Shown one piece after another: positions 1 to 8,700 of a stretch of DNA of 64,000 bases; position 1 is the first letter of the stretch; each line of letters begins with the position of its first letter. The notes beneath the pieces are model-generated. The model searched no databases. It was given only the letters and a program-made list of their open reading frames with translations, and had not been told where the DNA came from. Location of the stretch: the NCBI GenBank assembly GCA_039586575.1, contig JBDHKD010000017.1:17597-81596 (forward strand), in the 5' to 3' direction. The stretch is from G020344215 sp039586575 (GTDB lineage Bacteria; Gemmatimonadota; Gemmatimonadetes; Palauibacterales; KS3-K002). Both the position numbers and the translations under genes were made by a program.

Positions 1-553
1 TCGACAGCTCCGCCAGGCGCGCCCAGCCGACCACCCCATCGACCGGCGCGTCCAGCTCGACATCGACACCGACACGGTGGATGTGCAGATCCTGAACGGC
101 GCGCCGGAAGCGCACCCCGCCGACCCTCGCTTCCACCGTTCCGAGGTCGACGCCATCGGCGTCCTGGACCGTCCACGCCACCGCCAGTAGCGACCTGTCG
201 ACGCTGCCCGCGTTGTGGAACTTCCATTCCGACACGAACCAGCCACCCGGCACGACCGACCGGTGCTCCCAGGCGTGCAGCCCATCTTCCGCCTTGTACT
301 CGCAAATCAGTTCCGCCGGCGACCAGCGGCGGCCCAGCTGTCTCAGAGCCACCCGACCGCAGGGCAACCCGTCACGCTCGTTCAGCATCGTGACGGTGAA
401 GAGCGGGGCAAGCTGGTAGTGATAGACGTCGATCTCGTCCCAGAAGCCGGGATACTCGAGCCAGCGCGGGAAGCGCGGGGCGAAGATGATGCCACTACCC
501 GACCCCAGATAGAACTTGTCGGTACGCTGCAGAAGGTGTAGCGGATCGACCAC
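1..553 (-). CDS. Glycoside-hydrolase-like protein, N-terminal part only (cut by window edge)
   Basis: An open frame starts at a GTG two bases after the stop of the CBM9-like gene and runs off the left edge without a stop, giving about 184 residues. The start reads VVDPLHLLQRTDKFYLG and is followed by an aromatic-rich stretch (APRFPRWLEYPGFWDE, then a run of His and Tyr) and beta-sandwich-like sequence. This resembles the N-terminal domain of glycosidases of the debranching-enzyme/GH63-like type, but the catalytic part lies outside the window, so the function is a weak inference. No signal peptide is visible, so it is probably cytoplasmic. It is the last visible gene of a minus-strand group with the CBM9-like and zincin-like proteins, and galactokinase is divergent to that group, which fits a carbohydrate theme. 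Confidence 0.5.
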   Translation of the reverse strand, partial: MVDPLHLLQRTDKFYLGSGSGIIFAPRFPRWLEYPGFWDEIDVYHYQLAPLFTVTMLNERDGLPCGRVALRQLGRRWSPAELICEYKAEDGLHAWEHRSVVPGGWFVSEWKFHNAGSVDRSLLAVAWTVQDADGVDLGTVEARVGGVRFRRAVQDLHIHRVGVDVELDAPVDGVVGWARLAELS

Positions 554-555
554 GG

Positions 556-1371
556 TCAGACACCCTCCTCAGGTGACTCTTGTGCCAACGGCGCTCCCGT
601 CAGCACCAGCTTCCCCAGCTTCCAGAGTTCCCACTGGAGCCCGGCGTCCCGCGAGTAACCCCAGCGCTCGCTCCACATGATCTCGGTCAGCCGCCCGCTC
701 TCATCCCCGTCACTCACGAACATCTGAAAGCCGAAGACCGCGCCGACGAACGGCTGCGACTCCGGCAGCCCCACCCAGGGAACGCGCATCTCGAAGGTCC
801 AGCCACCCTCAACGCCTCGGGAGACGAGCAGCGCGCCATCGATCGGACCATGGTAGTCGTATGCGAGCCGCATGACGGGATACGGCGGTTGGCCGTCGCC
901 CACTATGTGAGCGTACACCCAACTATCGTCCGGCTGCCAACTCGAGCCACCGGGCGCCGTGCCACCGTAGCTCAGCGGGTGGTTGTCGTTCCGAAAATCG
1001 AACACGAAGTTCACGCGATCGCTGGTCCAGGCGGCGCCCACCGCAAAGCAATCATCGGCGAACCTTCCCGCTGCGTAGAGATAGAGCGAATCCCAGACGA
1101 AATGGATCGCTCCGCTCAGATCGGCGTTTCCATCGTAGAGCGCGCTGTCGGTCAGCAGGTGACTGGCAGAGTCCAGGGTGATCGCGGGCAGGTTCTCCCA
1201 CTCGGAGAGTTCGCCGTCGATCGTCAGCCCCAGAGTCAACGCCGGTGCCACGGCGACACGTGGTCTTTCATGCCGCTGCGGCCCGGCCAGCGCCGAGGTC
1301 AGCGCGTAGGCGAGCAAGGCGACGACCGGCCCGGTCCAGACCGAGCTAGCGGACCTGTAGTGCCACCACAC
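556..1371 (-). CDS. Secreted CBM9-like carbohydrate-binding domain protein
   Basis: The 271-residue product has an N-terminal hydrophobic segment (about residues 12-30, ending near ALAGPQ) that looks like a signal peptide or anchor. The rest matches the family 9 carbohydrate-binding/DOMON-like sandwich: LTIDGELSEWENL near residue 48, a VNFVFDFRND segment and a FEMRVPWVGL strand, the usual order in CBM9-like domains of bacterial secreted proteins. There is no catalytic domain, so a binding or scaffolding role outside the cytoplasm is likely. The start lies 26 bases inside the 3' end of the upstream zincin-like gene, and the downstream glycosidase-like gene begins 2 bases after its stop, so all three are probably co-transcribed. 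The ligand cannot be predicted. Confidence 0.7.
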   Translation of the reverse strand: MWWHYRSASSVWTGPVVALLAYALTSALAGPQRHERPRVAVAPALTLGLTIDGELSEWENLPAITLDSASHLLTDSALYDGNADLSGAIHFVWDSLYLYAAGRFADDCFAVGAAWTSDRVNFVFDFRNDNHPLSYGGTAPGGSSWQPDDSWVYAHIVGDGQPPYPVMRLAYDYHGPIDGALLVSRGVEGGWTFEMRVPWVGLPESQPFVGAVFGFQMFVSDGDESGRLTEIMWSERWGYSRDAGLQWELWKLGKLVLTGAPLAQESPEEGV

Positions 1372-3361
1372 GACGCTCGAATCGTCCTTCCAATCCGATC
1401 ACATAGATACGATGATCACCCACGGGAGGCTCGAAACGAACCCGGTAAACGCCGGGCTCTTCCTCGGTCATCATCAACAGCTCGGGCCCGATCACGGTCG
1501 CGACCGGAAGTCCGGCACCTTCCACCACCCGGCCCATCCGATCCCGCACCCGCGCCTCGAGGGTCAGGAGCTGGCCGGCCTGCACGCCGATGCGCGAGGG
1601 CACCTCGATCCAGCCACGCGGCTCCGAGTAGACCGGTATCGCCGCTTCGAGCACCTCGACACTATCCATCCCGGGCAGCTCGGCGGTGACGTGTACCGTA
1701 TCGAGTCCCGGCTTCAGCCCCTCGTCCAGCACGGCGCTGTAGCGGCCGTCTTCGAGTTCGCGCAATTCCAGCTCGCGACCGCCAACCCGGGCGGTGACTC
1801 GGGAATCCCGCGCGCCCACGTCGCGGGCAACACGAATCGTTATGCCGAGTGGGGTGCCGACGCTGGTGAGCAGCCGGCTCTCAGCCTCTATGCGCCACGG
1901 CGAGCGGCGCTCGATAACGACCCTACGTGGCACGAACACGAGACCGGCGGCATCGGCGTTCAGTGACAGAGAGTGGCGGCCCACGCCCAATTCCGACACA
2001 GCGAAGGCGAAGCGGCCGGGCTCACGCTCAGCGAGGGCGAGGCTATCCTCTCCGCTCGTCGCAGACAATGTGGCGTCCGCGATGAGCGGGCCGGGCTCGC
2101 CGAAGCGCGCCTCCCGCGCCTCGGCCCACAGGATCCCCTGACCGGTTCCGGCGACCGTGGCCGTATAAGTGACTATCCGGCTCGGGGCAGCCAGATCACC
2201 CATGCCCAGCGGCACGATCTCCACCGCGCCGTCACCCACCGTGAGCGAGGTGGGTTCGCCGTCCCGAGCGAGTTTCAGCCAACCCGCGTAGTAGGTCCCC
2301 TCGAACAACGTGCCGCCGTCGAAATCCGTGTGCTCATACGTCCGGCGCTCCAGCGCGATTGGCTCGTCCGCTATCTGCGCCGACGGCGGCCGCGCACCCT
2401 CGGCGGAGACCACCGGTAGGTAGACCCGTTCGTTCGCGCGGCTCAGGAAGATCCGCTCGTACAGCGGTCGCGGGCCACGCACCCGCGCGCCGGGAACGAC
2501 CACCCGGCCGTAGCGCAGTCGCAGCCAGGCTTCCGGCGGCGTGCGCTGTAAGATCCAGCCGTAGTAGACCAGCTGCATCGCCCACGGATAGGTCGCCCTG
2601 TTCGCACGCTCCCGCTCAGCGTAATTTATCATCTCGTCATCATTATAGTGCGGGAGGAAGGCGCCCGGTCGCTCCGCAAGCAGCGTCGGCATGTTGCGGC
2701 TCATCTCGTCCGAGTTGAGAAAACCGTCCGGCATGCCGCTCATCGAAAACATGTCGTCGATGTTGTGGAGCACCTCGTGGATCATGATCTGCGAGATACG
2801 GCCGGGATCCCAGGCGAAGACGCCGATCGAGTTGTAGCCGGCGTCGCCCAAGAAGTGGCCATCGGGTCCGACAGCACCGCCGCCGTAGGCGAGCGACGCG
2901 CCCTCGGGGTTCGCATCGTTCCAGGCGTAGAGCGCGATCACCTCGTCGAACTCGTAGTCGAGCATGCCGAGGCGGACCAGTTCGTCTTCGATGTCCTCAC
3001 GCCCCAGGTAGTAACGGCCGGGAGCGACTTCGGAGATCTCGGCGAGCGCTAGCTCGCGGTCGATCTGCAAGAGCGAGATGCGGAAATCCACCGCATCGCC
3101 GACCGCGGTGCGGTAGAACTCGACGAACTCGAGCACCTCCTCGTGCACACGCTCGAGTTGCGCGTGCGTCAGGGTCTGTGAGAACGAGCGGGTGTAGAGA
3201 ACGATCAGAACGTCGAGCTGCCGTAGCTCGACTGAGGTACTCCGCGGCTGCTCGGCGGCCTGCGCGTACGCAGTCGGTGTCGGCAACCCGAGCGCTTGGG
3301 GGCCCAAGGCGATCGCGGCGAGTGCAGTTAGACGGCAGAGATGTGTTCCGAACCGGTCCAT
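1346..3361 (-). CDS. Secreted zincin-like metalloprotein with Ig-like C-terminal repeats
   Basis: The product is about 671 residues from the ATG at 3361. I prefer this start because it gives a clean signal peptide (MDRFGTHLCRLTALAAIALG, then AYAQA); an upstream start at 3403 would add 14 residues. An HEVLH motif at about residues 195-199 is the zinc-binding HExxH signature of zincin peptidases, with acidic residues following. Residues about 360-671 look like two or three beta-sandwich (Ig-like or macroglobulin-like) domains. No close family is recognised. Peptidase activity is an inference from the motif, since the third zinc ligand cannot be assigned by eye. The gene heads the minus-strand group with the CBM9-like protein and is divergent from the galactokinase gene. 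Confidence 0.6.
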   Translation of the reverse strand: MDRFGTHLCRLTALAAIALGPQALGLPTPTAYAQAAEQPRSTSVELRQLDVLIVLYTRSFSQTLTHAQLERVHEEVLEFVEFYRTAVGDAVDFRISLLQIDRELALAEISEVAPGRYYLGREDIEDELVRLGMLDYEFDEVIALYAWNDANPEGASLAYGGGAVGPDGHFLGDAGYNSIGVFAWDPGRISQIMIHEVLHNIDDMFSMSGMPDGFLNSDEMSRNMPTLLAERPGAFLPHYNDDEMINYAERERANRATYPWAMQLVYYGWILQRTPPEAWLRLRYGRVVVPGARVRGPRPLYERIFLSRANERVYLPVVSAEGARPPSAQIADEPIALERRTYEHTDFDGGTLFEGTYYAGWLKLARDGEPTSLTVGDGAVEIVPLGMGDLAAPSRIVTYTATVAGTGQGILWAEAREARFGEPGPLIADATLSATSGEDSLALAEREPGRFAFAVSELGVGRHSLSLNADAAGLVFVPRRVVIERRSPWRIEAESRLLTSVGTPLGITIRVARDVGARDSRVTARVGGRELELRELEDGRYSAVLDEGLKPGLDTVHVTAELPGMDSVEVLEAAIPVYSEPRGWIEVPSRIGVQAGQLLTLEARVRDRMGRVVEGAGLPVATVIGPELLMMTEEEPGVYRVRFEPPVGDHRIYVIGLEGRFERRVVALQVR

Positions 3362-3430
3362 AGCCCACGAGGTGAAGGGGCGCGGGGAGTACCGACCGAT
3401 CACGTTCGAGAGTAGAGTGGTGCCGCAACC

Positions 3431-4624
3431 ATGTCAACGACAGACCCTGCTAGAGAGCAATCACCGCTGGACCTGGCTCGCGTAGCCTTCGAGCGGGCGT
3501 TCGGGAGCCGGCCCGAGTTCCTGAGCCGGGCGCCGGGCCGCGTGAACCTCATCGGCGGCCACGTCGACTACAACGAAGGGCTCGTACTACCGGTCGCCGT
3601 CGATCTCGAGGTCGCGGTCGCCTTCCGGTCGCGAGACGACCGCCACGTCCGCATCTATTCCGACAGGTTCGATGAGATGGCGGAGTTCGACATCGCCGAG
3701 CTCACACCCGGCTCGCTCACCGGCTGGACCGCCTACCCCGCCGGTGTCGCCTGGGCCATCGCGCAGACCGGTCTACCGGTGGCCGGGCTCGACGCGGCCC
3801 TCGTCGGCAATCTGCCTATCGGCGGCGGCCTTTCCTCTTCGGCCGCCGTCGAGGTCGCTTTCGCCGCCGCCTTGCGCCAGGTCTCGGGACTGGACCTCCC
3901 CGAGCTCAAGCTCGCTCAGCTCGGCCAGACCGCGGAGAACCAGTACGTCGGCGTGCGTTGCGGTATCATGGACCAGGTCACGGCCGCCTGCGCACAACCC
4001 GGCAAAGCCCTACTGCTGGACTGCCGCTCGCTGGGGATCCGCCACGTTCCACTGCCATCCGCGATGCGCATCGTGGTTCTCTGTAGCGGCGTCCAGCGTG
4101 AGCTGCGCGATTCGGAGTACAACAAGCGGCGCCGCGAGTGCGAGGAGGCGCTGAGCCGCCTGAACGCCGTCGACGACGACATCCGCTCGCTGCGCGATGT
4201 CGAGCCGGAGCAGCTCGTATCTCTGCTCCGCCACCTGCCGCCGCCTCTCGATCGCCGCACCCGCCACGTGGTCGGCGAGATCGAGCGGGTCCAGCTCGCC
4301 GCCTCGGCGCTCGACCACGGTGAGACCGAGCGGTTCGGCGAGCTGATGTTCGCCTCACACCGCTCGCTGCGCGACGACTACCAGGTCAGCTCGGAAGAGC
4401 TCGATGGGCTCGTCGAGCTGGCAAGACAAGCGCCCGGCGTGATTGGTGCGCGCCTCACCGGCGCCGGTTTCGGCGGCTGTACGGTGAACATCGTGACCGC
4501 AGCGCTGGTCGAGGACTTCCTGAGCTACGTTGGCGAGAACTACCACAGGCTCTACGGGCTCGAGGCCGAAGAGTACATCACCGACGCGTCGCGGGGCGTC
4601 ACCGTAGAAAAGGTCGGCTGGTAG
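3431..4624 (+). CDS. galK: Galactokinase-family GHMP sugar kinase
   Basis: The 397-residue length is typical of galactokinases, which phosphorylate galactose at C1 with ATP in the Leloir pathway. All three GHMP motifs are present: GRVNLIGGHVDYN (residues 36-48), GGGLSSSAA (129-137, the phosphate loop) and a glycine-rich GAGFGGCTVN near residue 346. The catalytic Asp is in CGIMDQ (D179). One key residue is unusual. The first motif normally reads GEH, where the Glu contacts the sugar, and here it is GGH. The start at 3431 has no strong ribosome-binding site. No other Leloir gene is in the window. The family assignment is firm; galactose as the substrate is less certain because of the substitution. 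Confidence 0.85.
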   Translation: MSTTDPAREQSPLDLARVAFERAFGSRPEFLSRAPGRVNLIGGHVDYNEGLVLPVAVDLEVAVAFRSRDDRHVRIYSDRFDEMAEFDIAELTPGSLTGWTAYPAGVAWAIAQTGLPVAGLDAALVGNLPIGGGLSSSAAVEVAFAAALRQVSGLDLPELKLAQLGQTAENQYVGVRCGIMDQVTAACAQPGKALLLDCRSLGIRHVPLPSAMRIVVLCSGVQRELRDSEYNKRRRECEEALSRLNAVDDDIRSLRDVEPEQLVSLLRHLPPPLDRRTRHVVGEIERVQLAASALDHGETERFGELMFASHRSLRDDYQVSSEELDGLVELARQAPGVIGARLTGAGFGGCTVNIVTAALVEDFLSYVGENYHRLYGLEAEEYITDASRGVTVEKVGW

Positions 4625-4685
4625 CCCGGGAACCCGGCGCCGTTTTCCCGCATTCTTAGAACGTAGGCGCGCCGCAGCCGCGACT

Positions 4686-4714
4686 TTGCGACGCACCGTG
4701 CCGACTTCTATCTT
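4686..4714 (+). promoter_or_regulatory. Candidate sigma70-type promoter for egtD
   Basis: A TTGCGA box at 4686-4691 and a TATCTT box at 4709-4714 are separated by exactly 17 bases. The predicted transcription start, about 7 bases past the -10 box, lies within a few bases of the egtD ATG at 4724. No Shine-Dalgarno sequence is visible before that ATG, so a near-leaderless mRNA is possible. This is seen by eye only; both boxes deviate from consensus. Confidence 0.35.
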
Positions 4715-4723
4715 GCGAATCCA

Positions 4724-5758
4724 ATGTCTGACTTTCCGGTTCGTTTCCAGGAGGCTCTAGGCTCTGGCGCCGCCCTCGTGCACGCCCCCGGCACCAGCGA
4801 ACCCGTGCAAGCCTTCGCGCGCTCGGTGGCGGCAGGGCTCAGCGATGACCCCAAGTGGCTGCACTGCCGGTTCCTCTACGACGCGGAGGGGAGTCGGCTG
4901 TTCGAGGAGATCACCCGCCAACCCGAGTACTATCCGACGCGCAGCGAGGCGGCGATCCTCGAGCAGCACGCCGCCACGATCCGCCGGATCACGGGACCGG
5001 TCACTCTGGTCGAGCTGGGCTCCGGCTACTCGGTGAAGACGGAATATCTCCTGTCCGCCTATTCGGAGGGCGGCGCCGAGGTGCTCTATGTCCCGGTGGA
5101 CGTGAGTGTCAGCGCGCTGCGCGAGGCGAGTCGCTCCATCGCCGACAGCTTTCCCGAGGTCCAGTTCACCGGCATCAACGGCCCCTATCCCAGCGCCTTC
5201 CCCGTGCTGCGCCAGCTTTCACCGCAGATGGTCATATTCCTGGGCAGCACGATCGGCAACTTCAATCCCGCCGAGGCCACGGCCTTCTGGCGTGCCGTCG
5301 CCGGCCACTTGCCGGCGGGTGACTTCTTCTTGCTCGGTGTCGATCTCCTGAAGGACGTCGGCGTGCTCGAGGCGGCATACAACGACGCCGCCGGGTTCAC
5401 CGCACGATTCGTCAAGAACTACTTCACACGTATCAATCGCGAGCTTGGCGCTAATGTCGACCTCGATTCGATCGATTACGTCGGTGAGTGGAATGCCGAC
5501 CTGAGGCGCATGGATATCGCCGTGCGTTTCACCTCCGATCAAGAAGTCTACGTCGCACCCCTCGACCAGAGGTTTTCGGTCAAGCGCGGCGAGCGGATCT
5601 TGGTGGAAATCAGTAGGAAGTTCCGCCTCCCCGAGCTCGCCGACGAACTCTCCGTGTACGGCTTCGCGGTCCGGCGCGCGTTTGCCGACGACAAACGCTG
5701 GTTCGCCCTCCTGCTGCTCGAGCGCGTCGAGGACAGCCTGATCCGCCCCCATGTATGA
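4724..5758 (+). CDS. egtD: L-histidine N-alpha-methyltransferase (ergothioneine biosynthesis)
   Basis: EgtD transfers three methyl groups from SAM to the alpha-amino group of histidine, giving hercynine, the precursor of ergothioneine. The 344-residue protein carries the family hallmarks: LYDAEGSRLFEEIT then EYYPTRSEA (residues 51-75), the SAM-binding ELGSGYSVKT (98-107), GSTIGNF (174-180), and EISRKF (295-300), whose Glu and Ser correspond to the imidazole-contacting pair described for mycobacterial EgtD. Its stop lies 8 bases inside the next gene, a molybdopterin oxidoreductase fused to a cysteine desulfurase, so the two are translationally linked. No EgtB (aerobic iron sulfoxide synthase), EgtC or EgtE is nearby, which suggests that the fusion protein does the sulfur insertion. 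The family assignment is strong. Confidence 0.93.
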   Translation: MSDFPVRFQEALGSGAALVHAPGTSEPVQAFARSVAAGLSDDPKWLHCRFLYDAEGSRLFEEITRQPEYYPTRSEAAILEQHAATIRRITGPVTLVELGSGYSVKTEYLLSAYSEGGAEVLYVPVDVSVSALREASRSIADSFPEVQFTGINGPYPSAFPVLRQLSPQMVIFLGSTIGNFNPAEATAFWRAVAGHLPAGDFFLLGVDLLKDVGVLEAAYNDAAGFTARFVKNYFTRINRELGANVDLDSIDYVGEWNADLRRMDIAVRFTSDQEVYVAPLDQRFSVKRGERILVEISRKFRLPELADELSVYGFAVRRAFADDKRWFALLLLERVEDSLIRPHV

Positions 5759-8700
5759 GGCCACCATGAGCCGCCGTGATGCGGCGGCCAGTCCTCACAT
5801 CGAAGAGAAGAACGGCCTCTGCGGTATCTGCCCGGCCGGCTGCTGGGTGACCATCACCCTTGAGCACGGGCAAATGAAGAGCGTGAGGCCACAGGACCAC
5901 CCGCTGGGTATGATCTGCACCAACGGGTTCCATTCGGCGGAGATCGTCCACGACCCCGACCGCCTCGGATACCCGTTACGCCGCGTTGGCCCCAAGGGCA
6001 CCTACGAGTTCGAGCGTATCTCCTGGGATGACGCGTTCGAGATCATCGTCGACAAGCTGCAGAGCTTGAAGGCGGCATACGGCCCCGAATCGGCAGCCAT
6101 TTACACGGGCCGTGGCAGCTTCGAGCTCGCGCTCTGCGACGTGTTCCAGCCGGCGGGTGTCGCCATCTCGTCCGCCTCCAGCGTCCTCTTCCCGTTCGGC
6201 TCGCCCAACACGCTGGGGGTTGGCGCACTCTGTTATGTGTCGTTCGCAATGATCGCGCCCCATGTCACCTTCGGCGAGTACTACCAGACGACCGATCACG
6301 ACATCGAGAACGCCGAGCTGATAGTAATCTGGGGCGCCAACCCGGCCACCGATTCGCCGCCGCTGGCCCACGAGCAGATCAAGCGTGCGGTGCTGCGCGG
6401 CGCCCAGGTCATCTGCATCGACCCGCAGCGTAACCACACCGCCCGCGAGGTAGGCGCCGAGTGGATCCCCATCCGGCCCGGCACCGACGGCGCGCTCGCA
6501 CTCGGCATGATCAATGCGCTCATCGAGGAGGAGCTCTTCGATGAGGACTTCGCGCACAATTGGACCGTCGGGTTCGAGGCGCTGAAGAGCTACGTGCAAC
6601 ACTTCCGGCCCGAGGTCGTCGAGGACATCACCGGCGTGTCGGCGGAGAAGGTCGTCGACCTGGGCCGCCGCATCGCCCGCGCCCGCGGCGCCTGCCCGAT
6701 CATGTACACCGGGCTCGAGTACTCTGACAGCGGTGTCCAGGCCATTCGCGCCGTATTCACCCTCTGGGCATTGGCAGGCCAACTCGACGTGCCGGGCGGC
6801 CTGACCATCCGCATGCGCGAGAACCAGTTCCCGGTCAATCGCGCCGGCCTCATCCCCAACCCCGACCCGAAGAAGGCGTTGGGCCGCGACCGCTTCCCGG
6901 TGTACAGCACGTACAGAGGCGAGTCGCACGCGATCGCGCTACCGGACTCGGTGCTCAAGGGTGAGCCTTACAGAATCCGCGCGTTGACGATACTGGGAGG
7001 CTCCATCATCACCGCGTGGCCTAACCCGGCCATCTGGCGTGAAACGCTGGGCGCCCTCGACTTCCTGGTCAGCATCAACCGCCACCACACGGCCGACTCG
7101 GCCTACGCGGATATCGTTCTGCCGGCTACCACGATGTACGAGATCACCTCGTACATGACCTACGGGCCGATCTTCAAGATCCGCGAGAAAGTCATCGATC
7201 CCGTCGGCGAGGCCAGGAACGACTACCTGATACTGACCGAATTGGCCGAGCGTCTGGGCTACGGCGCCGCCTATCCGCGCAGCGAGGAGGACTTGCTACG
7301 CTACGTGCTCGACGGCTCCGGGTTCACCCTCGAAGAAATCCGCGCCGCCGGCGGCGAGGTGCAGATCCCTACCGTGATGATGAGTTACAAGAAGTGGGAG
7401 AAGGGGATGCTGCGCGAGGATGGGCGACCCGGCTTCCGGACGCCTTCCGGCAAGTTCGAGATCGCCTCTACCATCCTGGAAGAGAACGGCTACGACGCGT
7501 TGCCCGTCTACACCGAGCCGGGAGAAGGGCCGCTAGCCCAGCCGGCGCTGGCCGAGCGCTATCCTCTCGTCTTCAACTCGGGAACACGGATCTTCGCCGA
7601 CTTCCGATCCCAACATCACGGCGTGCCGGGGCTCAGCCGTAGAGCGCCCGTGCCACAGGTGACGATGAACATCCGGGACGCCGAGCAGCGTGGCATCAAG
7701 AACGGCGACTGGGTCTGGGTGGTAAGCCCGCGCGGCAGAGTACGGTACCAGGCGCGGGTCACCGCCGAGATCGTTGAAGGCGCGATCGACGCCAACATGG
7801 GGGGCGGCGGACCGCTTGGTCCAGAGGAATGGCAGGATTGCAACGTCAACGACCTGACCGACCTCAGCCGCTACGACCCCATCTCGGGCTTTCCCGTCTA
7901 CAAGGCGTTGCTGTGCGACGTGGTGAAAGCCGAGGGCTCGAGCGGCGGCCGCCTGACGACCGAGTCGGAAAGCGAGGCGGTGGTCGAGCTCTCCAGGCCG
8001 GCCCGGCCACAGCGCCAGGTCTACCTGGACCACAACGCCACCACGGCCGTCGACCCCGAGGTGCTGGAGGTCATGCTGCCCTTCCTGCGGAACGCATACG
8101 GCAATCCGTCCAGCATCCACAGCCGCGGAACTGAAGCGCGTGACGCGGTGGAGTCCGCACGTCGTGTGATCGCTCAGGCGCTGAACTGCACGGCCCGGCG
8201 TGTCGTGTTCACCGGCGGCGGGTCGGAGTCGGACAACCTGGCCATCAAGGGAGTGGCTTTCGCCAAGCGCAACGCAGGCAACCACATTATCACGTCGACC
8301 GTCGAGCACCCGGCAGTGCTGAAGACCTGTGAGTCGCTGCAAACGTTCGGCTTCGATATCACCTACCTCGAGGTGGACGCGGCGGGGATGGTCGACCCGG
8401 CGGCCCTGGCCGAGGCAATCACCGACCGGACCGTTCTTGCCAGCGTGATGATGGCGAACAGCGAGGTCGGCACGGTCAACCCCATCCTGGAGCTCGCACG
8501 CGCCGCAGGCCACCGTGGCGTCTTATTCCATACCGATGCCGTGCAGGGTCTGGGCAAGCTGCCCATCGATGTGGAGGAGCTGGGCGTCGATCTGCTCTCG
8601 ATCTCGAGCCACAAGATCCACGGGCCGAAGGGTGTGGGTGCGCTTTACGTGCGGCAGGGCGTCGAGCTGTCGCCCCTCGTTCATGGCGGTGGTCAGGAGC

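Noticed and set aside
580..1689. Long open frame on the + strand opposite the CBM9-like gene
   Set aside because: Codon pattern and composition are those of an antisense shadow; the minus strand has signal peptides and recognisable domains.
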